DNA from: Gammaproteobacteria bacterium
Lineage (GTDB): Bacteria > Pseudomonadota > Gammaproteobacteria > Pseudomonadales > Azotimanducaceae_A
Direction: 5' to 3'
Assembly (NCBI GenBank): GCA_026713405.1
Contig: JAPOON010000709.1
Coordinates: 1 to 14,888, forward strand
DNA: 14,888 nucleotides
A program made the translations under genes and the position numbers. Below, piece by piece: positions 8,076-14,888 of this stretch; positions within the stretch are counted from its first letter, which is position 1, and every line of letters starts with the position of its first letter. A model generated the notes under the pieces. It had not been told where the DNA came from. It did not search any database and saw only the letters and a program-made list of their open reading frames with translations.

Positions 8076-9068
8076 ATGCCCCGTATCGCCTTCCTCATGG
8101 ACCCCCTGGATAGCCTTTCGCTGAAGAAAGACTCCACCCTGGCCATGATTCGCTCGGCACAGGCGCGAGGATGGGAAATCGCGTATCTGACCCAGCGGGA
8201 CCTGCTCTTTCATGACAAACGCGTGCGGCTGTTTGCAAGTTCCCTTAGGTTGACGGAACCGTTCGCCAACACCCTCGATCCGGCAGACGCCCAGGCCCTG
8301 TCGGAAGCCGGGAAAGGCTGGTACCGGCTCGGAGAAAGCCGCCTGGAAGATGCCGAGAATTTCGATGCGATCCTCATGCGCAAGGACCCGCCCTTCGACA
8401 TGGAGTACATCTACGCCACCTATCTGCTCGAGCGCGCGGAGGAAGCCGGCGTATTCGTGGCCAACCGCCCGCAGTCGTTGCGCGACTGCAACGAGAAATT
8501 TTTTGCCACCCGGTTTCCGGAGTGCTGCCCGCCGCTGGTGGTGAGCCGCCGCGAGGATGTGCTGCGCGACTTTCAGCGCACGCACGGGAACGTCGTCTTC
8601 AAGCGCCTCGACGGCATGGGGGGCACCTCGGTATTCCGGGTCATGGACGGTGACCCGAATCTCGGCGTGATCCTCGAGACGCTCACCGCTTCAGGCCGGG
8701 AACAGATCATGGGGCAGCTCTACCTCCCGGAAATAGCGGACGGCGACAAGCGCATCCTGCTCATCGACGGCGAACCCGTTCCCTACGCGCTCGCCAGGGT
8801 GCCGATGGCGGGGGAATCCCGGGGCAATCTCGCCGCCGGCGGCCGGGGTGTCGGGCGCGAACTGACCGAACGCGACCGCTGGATAGCCGCAGAGGTGGGG
8901 CCTGAACTGAAGCGCCGCGGACTGATGTTCACGGGCATCGACGTGATTGGCGACTATCTCACCGAGATCAACGTGACCTGCCCCACCTGCATCCGGGAAC
9001 TGGATGCGCAGTTCTCCCTGGATATCGCCGGCGACCTGCTCGATGCCGTCGAACGAAAACTGGAGTAG
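8076..9068 (+). CDS. gshB: Glutathione synthetase
   Basis: GshB joins glycine to gamma-glutamylcysteine with ATP to make glutathione, in the cytoplasm. The ATG at 8076 gives 330 residues (E. coli 316) and sets the family opening RIAFLMDPLDSLSLKKDST right at the N-terminus. A GTG at 8064 is an in-frame alternative; neither has a clear ribosome site. Motifs: LMRKDPPFDMEYIYAT, NRPQSLRDCNEKFFAT, the ATP-grasp glycine-rich loop FKRLDGMGGTSVFRV, YLPEIADGDKRILL, and the metal-binding INVTCPTCIRELD near the C-terminus, where most family members read INVTSPTGIQE. The two cysteines in that motif are a small oddity. tonB follows nine bases after the stop, in the order also seen in pseudomonads (gshB, tonB3, algH, yqgF). 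Confidence 0.96.
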   Translation: MPRIAFLMDPLDSLSLKKDSTLAMIRSAQARGWEIAYLTQRDLLFHDKRVRLFASSLRLTEPFANTLDPADAQALSEAGKGWYRLGESRLEDAENFDAILMRKDPPFDMEYIYATYLLERAEEAGVFVANRPQSLRDCNEKFFATRFPECCPPLVVSRREDVLRDFQRTHGNVVFKRLDGMGGTSVFRVMDGDPNLGVILETLTASGREQIMGQLYLPEIADGDKRILLIDGEPVPYALARVPMAGESRGNLAAGGRGVGRELTERDRWIAAEVGPELKRRGLMFTGIDVIGDYLTEINVTCPTCIRELDAQFSLDIAGDLLDAVERKLE

Positions 9069-9077
9069 TCCGGACCG

Positions 9078-9980
9078 ATGACCGGCCTGGCATCGCGGGC
9101 GACGGACCGGCTGGGTTCCAGGCCGGACTTCCGGCTCGGAATCGCCCTGACAATCGCCTGCGCTCTCCATGCGGCAGCGATCCTGGGCATCGATCTGCCG
9201 CCCCGAGACAGCGGTTTCATCGCGCCGGCGCTGGAAATCAGCCTTGTCGGGGAGTCCGCTCCGGCATCATCTTCCGGGAGCTCTCCGCAGTTTCCAAAGA
9301 GCTCGCCCTCGATGCCCGGCGAGCCTGCCTCCGTTCTCGCGGATACCAGGCCACCAGCGGCCCCGGTAACCGGCCTTGAATCGGTCGCTGCGGTATCGTC
9401 CGGCTCCCGTTCCGGCGGGAACACCCGCTCCCGCGGGAATTCGGTTGTTCAACCTGCAATGGCGCCGACTGCCATTCCAGCAACCGACCGACCCGTCGAC
9501 GGGCAGGCGCCTTCGCCGGATTCCGGATTCGGCCCGGCGGCGAGGAACAGCGGACTTTCCTATCCGGAGCTGGCAAAGGAAATTGCCAATGCCCACTCGC
9601 TACGGGAGCGGGCGGATGCCATCGTGCCCGGTGGACCGAGGACCAAGCGTCTCACCAGTGCTTCAGCAAAGTCCGGGGTCGAAGCCGCCTACCTGGAAAT
9701 GTGGCGGCAGAAGACCGAACGCATTGGCCGCGCCAACTACCCTCCGGGCGGACTCTCCGGCGAACTCCTGCTGCTCGCCGTCATTCACCGGGACGGCAAT
9801 CTGGAGGAGGTGCGGATATTGGAATCTTCCGGATACGCCGCGCTCGACGAGGCTGCCCTGCGCACCGTTCGCCTGGCGGCGCCTTACACCCACTTCCCCA
9901 CGGACATGCGCGAGTCCTACGACCGGCTGGAGATCGTACGTCGATGGCGCTTCGAGCGGGAGGGGGCCGTGCTGCAGTAG
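9078..9980 (+). CDS. tonB: TonB-family energy transducer, TonB3-like
   Basis: The 300-residue protein has the TonB layout. A short basic cytoplasmic N-terminus (1-18) is followed by a single membrane helix (about 19-38, LGIALTIACALHAAAILGI) that carries H31, as TonB anchors usually carry a histidine. Next come a long periplasmic linker (about 45-200) rich in Ser, Pro, Ala and Gly, and a C-terminal TonB domain (about 203-293) with YLEMWRQKTERIGRANYP at its start and RRWRFER at its end. Known TonB proteins pass proton-motive energy from ExbB-ExbD to outer-membrane receptors; neither partner gene nor a receptor gene is adjacent. The place beside gshB and yqgE matches P. aeruginosa tonB3, a gene linked to twitching motility, so a pilus-related role is possible. 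The linker lacks the Lys-Pro/Glu-Pro repeats of E. coli TonB. The ATG at 9078 lies 13 bases after a GGAG. Confidence 0.88.
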   Translation: MTGLASRATDRLGSRPDFRLGIALTIACALHAAAILGIDLPPRDSGFIAPALEISLVGESAPASSSGSSPQFPKSSPSMPGEPASVLADTRPPAAPVTGLESVAAVSSGSRSGGNTRSRGNSVVQPAMAPTAIPATDRPVDGQAPSPDSGFGPAARNSGLSYPELAKEIANAHSLRERADAIVPGGPRTKRLTSASAKSGVEAAYLEMWRQKTERIGRANYPPGGLSGELLLLAVIHRDGNLEEVRILESSGYAALDEAALRTVRLAAPYTHFPTDMRESYDRLEIVRRWRFEREGAVLQ

Positions 9981-10109
9981 CGTTCCGCCCGGACTCCCCA
10001 GGTCCCACACCGTGTCGCACACCTTCGCGCCGCCCCGAATCCGCAAGCCGGCGCCGCCGCTTGTTTACTCCCTTATCGGAAGCTGCCAAGATCAGCAACC
10101 GTACGCGCC

Positions 10110-10113
10110 GGAG
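10110..10113 (+). promoter_or_regulatory. Ribosome binding site that fixes the yqgE start
   Basis: GGAG lies six bases before the GTG at 10120. This is the best Shine-Dalgarno element in the neighbourhood and supports that GTG over the GTG at 10012, which would add 36 residues unlike the YqgE family. Confidence 0.6.
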
Positions 10114-10119
10114 CGTTTC

Positions 10120-10668
10120 GTGGACCTGAAGCACCACTTCCTGATCGCCATGCCCAACCAGGCTGGCACCTACTTCGGCAATACCATCACTTACGTCTGC
10201 GAGCACAGCGAAGACGGGGCCATGGGCCTGATGATCAATCGTCCCACCTCCATCTCCGTGGGAGAGTTGATCGAGCAGTCCGGCCTGTCAGGCTCGCCGG
10301 CACTGGCCAGCGTTCCCATCCTGGAAGGCGGGCCCGTCTCCAACCAGCAGGGTTTCGTGCTCCATTCGGACGACGGCGATTTCCCCGCATCCATGAGCCT
10401 CGGCCACGGCCTCAAGCTCACCACGGCCAGGGAGGTCCTCGAAGCGATCGCCGGCAATCGCGGCCCCTACAACTACCTGGTGGCGCTCGGCTATGCCGGG
10501 TGGGGGCCGCAGCAACTCGAAGGGGAACTCACCGACAACGCCTGGCTCACCTGCCCGGCCAGCATCGACATCCTTTTCGACGTTCCCTTTGACGAACGCA
10601 TCGACAAGGCGGCCGCCAGCCTGGGGATCGACATCCGCTTGATGTCGGGCCAGGCCGGACACGCCTGA
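10120..10668 (+). CDS. yqgE: YqgE/AlgH family protein
   Basis: YqgE (AlgH in pseudomonads) is a conserved small cytoplasmic protein of uncertain biochemical role; in Pseudomonas it has been connected with alginate and other regulation. The GTG at 10120 gives 182 residues (E. coli 187) and sets the family opening LKHHFLIAMPNQAG at the very N-terminus, with a good GGAG ribosome site. Motifs: EDGAMGLMINRPTSISV, LEGGPVSNQQGFVLH, and YAGWGPQQLEGEL followed by NAWLTCPAS, all hallmarks of the family. A gap of 139 bases separates it from tonB and may contain its own promoter, although I see no clear one. ruvX follows 34 bases later, the near-universal partner of yqgE. Confidence 0.95.
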   Translation: MDLKHHFLIAMPNQAGTYFGNTITYVCEHSEDGAMGLMINRPTSISVGELIEQSGLSGSPALASVPILEGGPVSNQQGFVLHSDDGDFPASMSLGHGLKLTTAREVLEAIAGNRGPYNYLVALGYAGWGPQQLEGELTDNAWLTCPASIDILFDVPFDERIDKAAASLGIDIRLMSGQAGHA

Positions 10669-10702
10669 CAGGGGCGGTGGCGTCCATCTCGCACGCCCCG
10701 AC

Positions 10703-11107
10703 ATGCAACCCGAAACCGTACTCGCCATCGACTTCGGTCTGCGCCGCATGGGTCTTGCCGTCGGCCAGTCGATCACCGGCACGGCAAGCCCGATAGATTC
10801 CATCGCCGCCAGGGACGGCGTCCCGGACTGGGCCGAACTCGACCGGTTGGTGGCCGAATGGCGACCCCATTGCCTGGTCGTCGGGTTGCCCCTCAACATG
10901 GACGGCACCGAAAGCGAGATGTCCGGCCGCACCCGGCGCTTCGCCACGCTTCTGAAACGCCGCTATTCGAAGCCGGTCGACCTGACGGACGAACGGTTGA
11001 CCACTCGCGAGGCAATGCACGCCCAGCCCGGCACGGACAAACACGCCGCTGCCGCGCGGCTTATCGCCGAGACCTGGCTCGGCGACAGGGTACGCAACAA
11101 CCGCTAG
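10703..11107 (+). CDS. ruvX: RuvX/YqgF RNase H-fold nuclease
   Basis: RuvX (YqgF) is an RNase H-fold protein assigned to pre-16S rRNA 5'-end maturation and, in some bacteria, Holliday-junction resolution. It has 134 residues (E. coli 138). The N-terminal AIDFGLRRMGLAVG carries catalytic D10, LVVGLPLNMDGTESEMS forms the second conserved segment, and VDLTDERLTTREA the third. The gene follows yqgE directly, as in most gammaproteobacteria. No clear ribosome site is visible before the ATG at 10703, and some coupling to yqgE is possible. After it one would expect pyrR, pyrB and pyrC, but an unrelated gene follows instead. Confidence 0.94.
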   Translation: MQPETVLAIDFGLRRMGLAVGQSITGTASPIDSIAARDGVPDWAELDRLVAEWRPHCLVVGLPLNMDGTESEMSGRTRRFATLLKRRYSKPVDLTDERLTTREAMHAQPGTDKHAAAARLIAETWLGDRVRNNR

Positions 11108-11268
11108 AAACTGCCGGCGTCCGCAGTGAACCGGCAGACGCCCGCTGGCGCGATGCTGTGGACAGGTACGTTATCGCGGCCCTGTCGCTCCGCAACAGAC
11201 CTGGAACCATGCGGGTGCATATCGGTCCAAATTAACATCATTGCACCATCACAATCCCTGGAACGTTT
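11108..11268. other. Spacer before the unknown gene, with an inverted repeat
   Basis: No gene is seen in these 161 bases. A 7-bp inverted repeat, CTGCCGG (11111-11117) and CCGGCAG (11131-11137), begins three bases after the ruvX stop codon; its 13-base loop and lack of a T tract make it a poor intrinsic terminator. The last 50 bases are noticeably richer in A and T than the surroundings and include TAACAT (11233-11238), a possible -10 box without a good -35. No remnant of pyrR was recognised. Confidence 0.4.
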
Positions 11269-12738
11269 ATGGATAATTTGGCGGATTTTCTGGTAGTAAC
11301 CCGCGGCGCCGCCGATTCCACCCCGCTGGGGCTCGACTCAAACAACTCCATAGTGACCACCCGGTCAGGACGGGCCGCGCGCTGGGTAAGCAATCATCGA
11401 ACAGCGGAAAACGTGGAGGTCACCCGTCGGTTCCTCGCGGCCCTGGGCAGAACCTATGGCGCCGGGATCGCGGACAACCTGGCCAAGAAATCAAGCCTCG
11501 GCCAACTGTTGGAAACCGGCAAACCCCTGCAGGCGCGGGTAGTGCGCGATTCGGTTGCACAGGCCGATGTCATGAAAGTCGAAATTCGCCGGGTAAACGC
11601 ACAGGTCGCCAGCATGTTTGCGGCGCTCCCAGAATCGGAAACAGGGAAGTCGTACCTGGTGTCGACGATCGAAGCAGCGGCAAAGAGACTGGAACCACCG
11701 AACCCCAGGATCGTAGCGCAGATCGACATGGGCGCCATTTCTCGCGAGATCGAACAGGCCATTCTCCGAAGCGGCCGCAACCCGGACCGCGAGATTGGCC
11801 TGGCTGAAGCCGCCAGGATCGTTGAGGAGGTCGCGCATCGTGCAGTCATCAAAGCCCTGGCCCGGGGTATGGGGACGGCCGCCGGTTCTCAGGGTCCCGA
11901 TGCAGCGACCGCAGTTCCCGCCAATCCAGGCGATCCGTTGAAGGTGAACAAGTCAGCGGGCGTCGCGCAGCCGGACGCTGCGGCCGTGGCTACGCGTTCG
12001 GCGCCACAGGTCAATCCCTACGATGCGCAAATGAAGGGCACGATTGATCGTAAACTGGCAGATTCCGCCTATGAATCTCTGCCGGGCGGCCGAGCCCTGG
12101 CAGAGGAGATCGGCCGCCATGCCGATCTGGTCTCGGGGGGTACCGGCGGGGTTCAGCCCGATGCGCAAGAAGAGGCACAGGGCACCATCGGAAGAGTTGG
12201 CTACCTTCCGGTAGCTGAGAGGCACGCATTCGCGTCAGCCGCGATTCGGGCTGCGGAAATAGACGTTTTCCTGAGTGGCTACGGCGTACGCACACTTTCC
12301 GGGCAGCGCTTCGAGTCGTTGCAACAGACATTCGACCAACACCCAATGGTGCAGATTGCGGAACGTCAGTGGGATGTGAAAATGAACGCTTCCGCGCTGT
12401 CGTGGCATACGTGCGAAGCTTTCTCAAACCGACTTGCCGCGCGGCTGTCCGATGCCCTGACCAGGCCGGAAGAGCTACCGGCCGAAGACGCGCCGGTCAA
12501 GGAAAGAGTGGCGCGGGCAGTTTCCGAAACTGCCGAAGACATGGTCGGCGACTTCATGACGGAGCGCGCCGAACAGCTGTTGCACCTGGTGAAATCGAAC
12601 CCTGAGGACAAATTTCCGATCCCGCTGGCACAGATATTCTTTCACAGGTCCACGCCGGCTGAAAATTCTTTCCATCTGCTGTCGCTGCCACTGCCTGAGC
12701 TCCGCGGTCTCGCCGGGGCACTAGCAAAACACCAGTAA
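11269..12738 (+). CDS. Unknown 489-residue protein, two helical regions
   Basis: I do not recognise this protein. The ATG at 11269 has GGAA five bases upstream. The first 45 residues are rich in Ser, Thr and Asn and look disordered. Residues about 48-200 appear mostly helical (VEVTRRFLAALGRTYG, GKPLQARVVRDSVAQADV). An Ala/Pro/Gly/Asn-rich linker spans about 200-252. A second, probably helical region (about 255-489) contains YLPVAERHAFASAAIRAAE and IPLAQIFFHRSTPAENSFHL. There is no signal peptide, no membrane helix and only one cysteine (C382). No catalytic motif is evident. The codon bias of the frame and its length make it a real gene. It sits where pyrR-pyrB-pyrC are expected and converges on pilT. 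The composition of the N-terminus would fit a protein exported without a cleaved signal, such as an effector, but that is speculation. Confidence 0.8.
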   Translation: MDNLADFLVVTRGAADSTPLGLDSNNSIVTTRSGRAARWVSNHRTAENVEVTRRFLAALGRTYGAGIADNLAKKSSLGQLLETGKPLQARVVRDSVAQADVMKVEIRRVNAQVASMFAALPESETGKSYLVSTIEAAAKRLEPPNPRIVAQIDMGAISREIEQAILRSGRNPDREIGLAEAARIVEEVAHRAVIKALARGMGTAAGSQGPDAATAVPANPGDPLKVNKSAGVAQPDAAAVATRSAPQVNPYDAQMKGTIDRKLADSAYESLPGGRALAEEIGRHADLVSGGTGGVQPDAQEEAQGTIGRVGYLPVAERHAFASAAIRAAEIDVFLSGYGVRTLSGQRFESLQQTFDQHPMVQIAERQWDVKMNASALSWHTCEAFSNRLAARLSDALTRPEELPAEDAPVKERVARAVSETAEDMVGDFMTERAEQLLHLVKSNPEDKFPIPLAQIFFHRSTPAENSFHLLSLPLPELRGLAGALAKHQ

Positions 12739-12792
12739 CACTCACGCAGGAAGGCCTTCGCTTCCCGGGCTCCACGGTCTGCGGCGGCCGGG

Positions 12793-13857
12793 TCAGAAAT
12801 CTCCGGGCACGCGCGCCTGCGCTCGGGCGACGTCCCGGTCGATGACGCCTGCATCGAGCAGGCCGCGCAAGGCGCTGTCGAGGGTCTGCATGCCAACGCC
12901 GCGTCCGGTCTGTATCGCCGAGACCATCTGCGCGACCTTGCCTTCCCGGATCAGGTTCCTGATGGCCGGCGTACCCAGCATGATCTCGTGCGCCGCGACC
13001 CGCCCCCCGCCGGTGCGTTTGAGCAGCGTCTGGGCAATCACTGCCTGCAGGGACTCGGAGAGCACGGCGCGCACCGACGCCTTTTCCGCCGCGGGGAAGA
13101 CATCGATGATGCGGTCGATAGTCTTTCCCGCGGAAACCGTGTGCAAGGTACCGAATACCAGATGACCGGTCTCCGCCGCCGTCAACGCCAGTCGAATCGT
13201 CTCCAGGTCGCGCATCTCGCCGATGAGGATCACGTCCGGGTCTTCCCGGAGCGCCGCGCGCAGCGCTCCGCTAAAACTCCGGGTGTCGCGGTGCACCTCG
13301 CGCTGGTTGACCAGGCAGCGCTTGCTGGGATGCACGAACTCGATCGGATCTTCGATGGTGAGAATATGGCCCGCGCGGCTTTCGTTGACGAAATCGACCA
13401 TCGCCGCAAGCGTCGTGCTCTTGCCCGACCCCGTCGGGCCCGTGACGACGACCAGCCCGCGGGGCCTGAGGCTGATTTCCTCGAAGACGCCGCCCATGCC
13501 CAACTCCTCCATGGAGGGCACCCTGGATGGAATGGCCCGAAACACGGCGGCGGGACCGCGGTTCTGCCGGAAGGCGTTGACCCGGAAGCGGGCGAGCCCC
13601 GGTACGTCGAAGGAGAAGTCCGTCTCCAGCAGTTCATCATATTCCTTGCGCTGGCGGCCGTTCATGATGCCGCGCAACGCGTACTCCAGGGCGCTGGATT
13701 CGAAGGATGGCGCTTCCATGGGCCCGAGGTCTCCGTCGACCCGCAACAAAGGTGGCAGGCCCGCGGAAAGATGCAGGTCGGAGGCGCGCTGGCGGACACA
13801 GTGCCCCAACAGTTCCTTTATTGGCTCCGGCGAGCCGGCGGTTCGCTTGGAATCCAC
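12793..13857 (-). CDS. pilT: Type IV pilus retraction ATPase PilT
   Basis: PilT is a hexameric ATPase at the inner membrane that disassembles type IV pili and powers twitching motility and DNA uptake. From the GTG at 13857 it has 354 residues (P. aeruginosa 344); about ten extra residues precede the family opening IKELLGHCVRQRASDLHLSAG. Motifs, in order: ETDFSFDVPGLARFRVNAF (78-96), Walker A GPTGSGKST (140-148), Asp box TIEDPIEF (167-174), Walker B VILIGEMRD (209-217), His box HLVFGTLHT (232-240) and the PilT signature AIRNLIRE (298-305), needed for retraction in studied PilT. All catalytic residues are present, so it should be active. It is PilT rather than PilU. pilU, usually next, is absent; a 54-base gap leads to the convergent unknown gene. 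yggS is divergent, as in Pseudomonas. Confidence 0.96.
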   Translation of the reverse strand: MDSKRTAGSPEPIKELLGHCVRQRASDLHLSAGLPPLLRVDGDLGPMEAPSFESSALEYALRGIMNGRQRKEYDELLETDFSFDVPGLARFRVNAFRQNRGPAAVFRAIPSRVPSMEELGMGGVFEEISLRPRGLVVVTGPTGSGKSTTLAAMVDFVNESRAGHILTIEDPIEFVHPSKRCLVNQREVHRDTRSFSGALRAALREDPDVILIGEMRDLETIRLALTAAETGHLVFGTLHTVSAGKTIDRIIDVFPAAEKASVRAVLSESLQAVIAQTLLKRTGGGRVAAHEIMLGTPAIRNLIREGKVAQMVSAIQTGRGVGMQTLDSALRGLLDAGVIDRDVARAQARVPGDF

Positions 13858-13958
13858 TACTGGTCTGACCCCGGGTTTGCGGCAGCCGCGCAGTCTCGCA
13901 GCTCCGGACGAACACTTGGCCCAGCCCACAGGCTTCGATGGATACCGGACCCCTGTAG

Positions 13959-13964
13959 TATTAT
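13959..13964 (+). promoter_or_regulatory. Possible -10 box in the pilT/yggS divergent spacer
   Basis: TATTAT matches the -10 consensus at five of six positions and lies in the only A/T-rich patch of the 169-base spacer, 63 bases before the yggS start. No good -35 element is seen at the right distance. The same patch could serve pilT on the other strand. Confidence 0.3.
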
Positions 13965-14026
13965 TCCCGCTCGGCACTCGCCAGGCTTTGGGACACCAGC
14001 GCCCATGCATGTGCGACATCGGCTAC

Positions 14027-14749
14027 ATGGCTGGCAGATTCAGTTTGGTTCCAATCTCCGACAATCTCGCGGCCGTCAATGCGCGCATTCGCGATGTCGC
14101 CCGGCGCTCTGGCCGACACCCTGAAGACATCTCGCTCATCGCGGTGTCCAAGACCATGCCGGAAGGAGCCATCGCGGAGGCCTACCGGGCCGGCCAGCGC
14201 GACTTCGCGGAGAATTACGCCCAGGAAGCGGTGGCGAAGATCACCGGCCTGGCCGGCCTGCCGATCACCTGGCACTTCATCGGCGCCGTGCAATCCAACA
14301 AGACCGCGTCGCTGGCCCGGCACTTCCACTGGGTACACACCGTTGCGCGGCTCAAGATCGCCCGGCGGCTGGCCGGCCATCGTGACCCGGATAATCCGCT
14401 GAACGTCCTGTTGCAGGTAAACATCGACGGCGACCCCGCAAAGGCCGGCGTGGCCCCGTCCGAGGCGGGCGGGTTGCTGGCCGCCATGCGCGCTCTGCCC
14501 GGCCTGAGGGTGCGCGGCCTGATGACCATATTGGAAAAGGCAGGCAGTCCCGATTTAAGCTTCGCGCGCATGCAGGATCTCTTCCAATCGATGACACCGC
14601 CCGGCGGCACGGACTGGGACACCCTCTCAATGGGAATGACCCAGGACATGGACGCGGCCATCGCCCATGGGGCGACACAACTGCGCATCGGCAGCGCCAT
14701 TTTCGGCCCCCGCAAACAGAAGACGGCGTCCGCCGTCCCGGCGTGCTGA
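14027..14749 (+). CDS. yggS: YggS/PLPBP family pyridoxal phosphate homeostasis protein
   Basis: YggS binds pyridoxal 5'-phosphate and helps keep free PLP and amino-acid pools in balance; no enzymatic reaction is established. It is a cytoplasmic fold-type III PLP barrel. From the ATG at 14027 it has 240 residues (E. coli 234). The PLP lysine is in LIAVSKTMP, followed by DFAENYAQEA, WHFIGAVQSNK, RGLMTILEK and the phosphate-binding C-terminal LSMGMTQDMDAAI with RIGSAIFGPR. An in-frame ATG at 14009 would add six residues; neither start has a clear ribosome site. The coding frame is open far upstream across pilT, but that is antisense to a real gene. proC overlaps its end, giving the classic yggS-proC pair. 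Confidence 0.95.
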   Translation: MAGRFSLVPISDNLAAVNARIRDVARRSGRHPEDISLIAVSKTMPEGAIAEAYRAGQRDFAENYAQEAVAKITGLAGLPITWHFIGAVQSNKTASLARHFHWVHTVARLKIARRLAGHRDPDNPLNVLLQVNIDGDPAKAGVAPSEAGGLLAAMRALPGLRVRGLMTILEKAGSPDLSFARMQDLFQSMTPPGGTDWDTLSMGMTQDMDAAIAHGATQLRIGSAIFGPRKQKTASAVPAC

Positions 14750-14888
14750 TCTTGGCCGCGCGAAACATCGGCTTCATCGGCGGCGGCAACATGGCGCAGA
14801 GCCTGATTGGCGGCCTCATCGATGCGGGCCACGATGCGGCGCGGCTGGCGGCCAGCGACCCGGTTGCGGGCTGCCGCGCCGCGATCAG
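14743..14888 (+). CDS. proC: Pyrroline-5-carboxylate reductase, cut off by the window end
   Basis: ProC reduces 1-pyrroline-5-carboxylate to proline with NAD(P)H, the last step of proline synthesis. Only the first 48 residues are present. They hold the Rossmann dinucleotide-binding motif IGFIGGGNMAQSLIGGL followed by DAGHDAARLAASDP, where the family typically has an acidic or small residue after the second strand. The likely start is the GTG at 14743, which overlaps the yggS stop by seven bases; a TTG at 14752 is an alternative. The overlap implies translational coupling with yggS, the usual partner of proC in gammaproteobacteria. Confidence 0.93.
   Translation, partial: MLILAARNIGFIGGGNMAQSLIGGLIDAGHDAARLAASDPVAGCRAAI

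Noticed and set aside
10012..10119. Earlier GTG start for yqgE
   Set aside because: It would add 36 residues outside the family length, while the GTG at 10120 has a good GGAG at the right distance.
12749..12765. Hairpin GGAAG/CTTCC between the unknown gene and pilT
   Set aside because: A five-base stem with no T tract on either strand; too weak to call a terminator.
12988..14124. Open frame of 378 codons on the plus strand over pilT and the start of yggS
   Set aside because: It lies opposite pilT, whose motifs are complete, and shows no family features.
1..14888. CRISPR arrays, insertion sequences, tRNA genes, phage or attachment sites
   Set aside because: No regularly spaced repeats, transposase or integrase motifs, or cloverleaf-like segments were seen on reading both strands.

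Overview
The window is GC-rich, tightly packed bacterial chromosome, most likely from a gammaproteobacterium. The evidence is gene order: the right half (kinase fragment, gshB, tonB, yqgE, ruvX, then pilT, yggS, proC) follows the order I recall from the Pseudomonas aeruginosa pilT to pilG/chpA region, and the left half (pgk, tkt, metK, metF, rsmE) is also a familiar gammaproteobacterial arrangement. No tRNA, rRNA, CRISPR array, insertion sequence or phage gene is visible. Thirteen complete protein genes and one cut-off gene (proC) are supported.

Left block (1-6401): pgk and tkt on the minus strand serve glycolysis, the Calvin cycle and the pentose phosphate pathway. A roughly 300-base divergent spacer follows, then metK, metF and rsmE on the plus strand. 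MetK makes S-adenosylmethionine, MetF supplies the methyl group for methionine, and RsmE spends S-adenosylmethionine on 16S rRNA. metF and rsmE overlap in an ATGA, so they are translationally coupled. Two genes often seen in such loci are not here: a GAPDH gene between tkt and pgk, and ahcY between metK and metF.

Middle block (6418-11107): a solitary, shortened ChpA/PilL-like histidine kinase on the minus strand stands where pseudomonads carry pilG-pilH-pilI-pilJ-chpA. Divergent from it runs gshB, then a TonB-family energy transducer, yqgE/algH and ruvX/yqgF, all on the plus strand.

Right block (11108-14888): where pyrR-pyrB-pyrC would be expected after ruvX there is instead one 489-residue protein that I cannot assign to any family. 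It converges on a complete pilT retraction ATPase gene. No pilU follows pilT. Divergent from pilT are yggS and the start of proC, which overlap by a few bases.

Most of the window is ordinary housekeeping. The parts that deserve attention are the two places where the expected gene set has been replaced or reduced: the lone Chp-type kinase, which has a changed ATP-binding N-box, and the unknown gene at 11269-12738. Together with pilT lacking pilU, they suggest a rearranged or reduced twitching-motility module.
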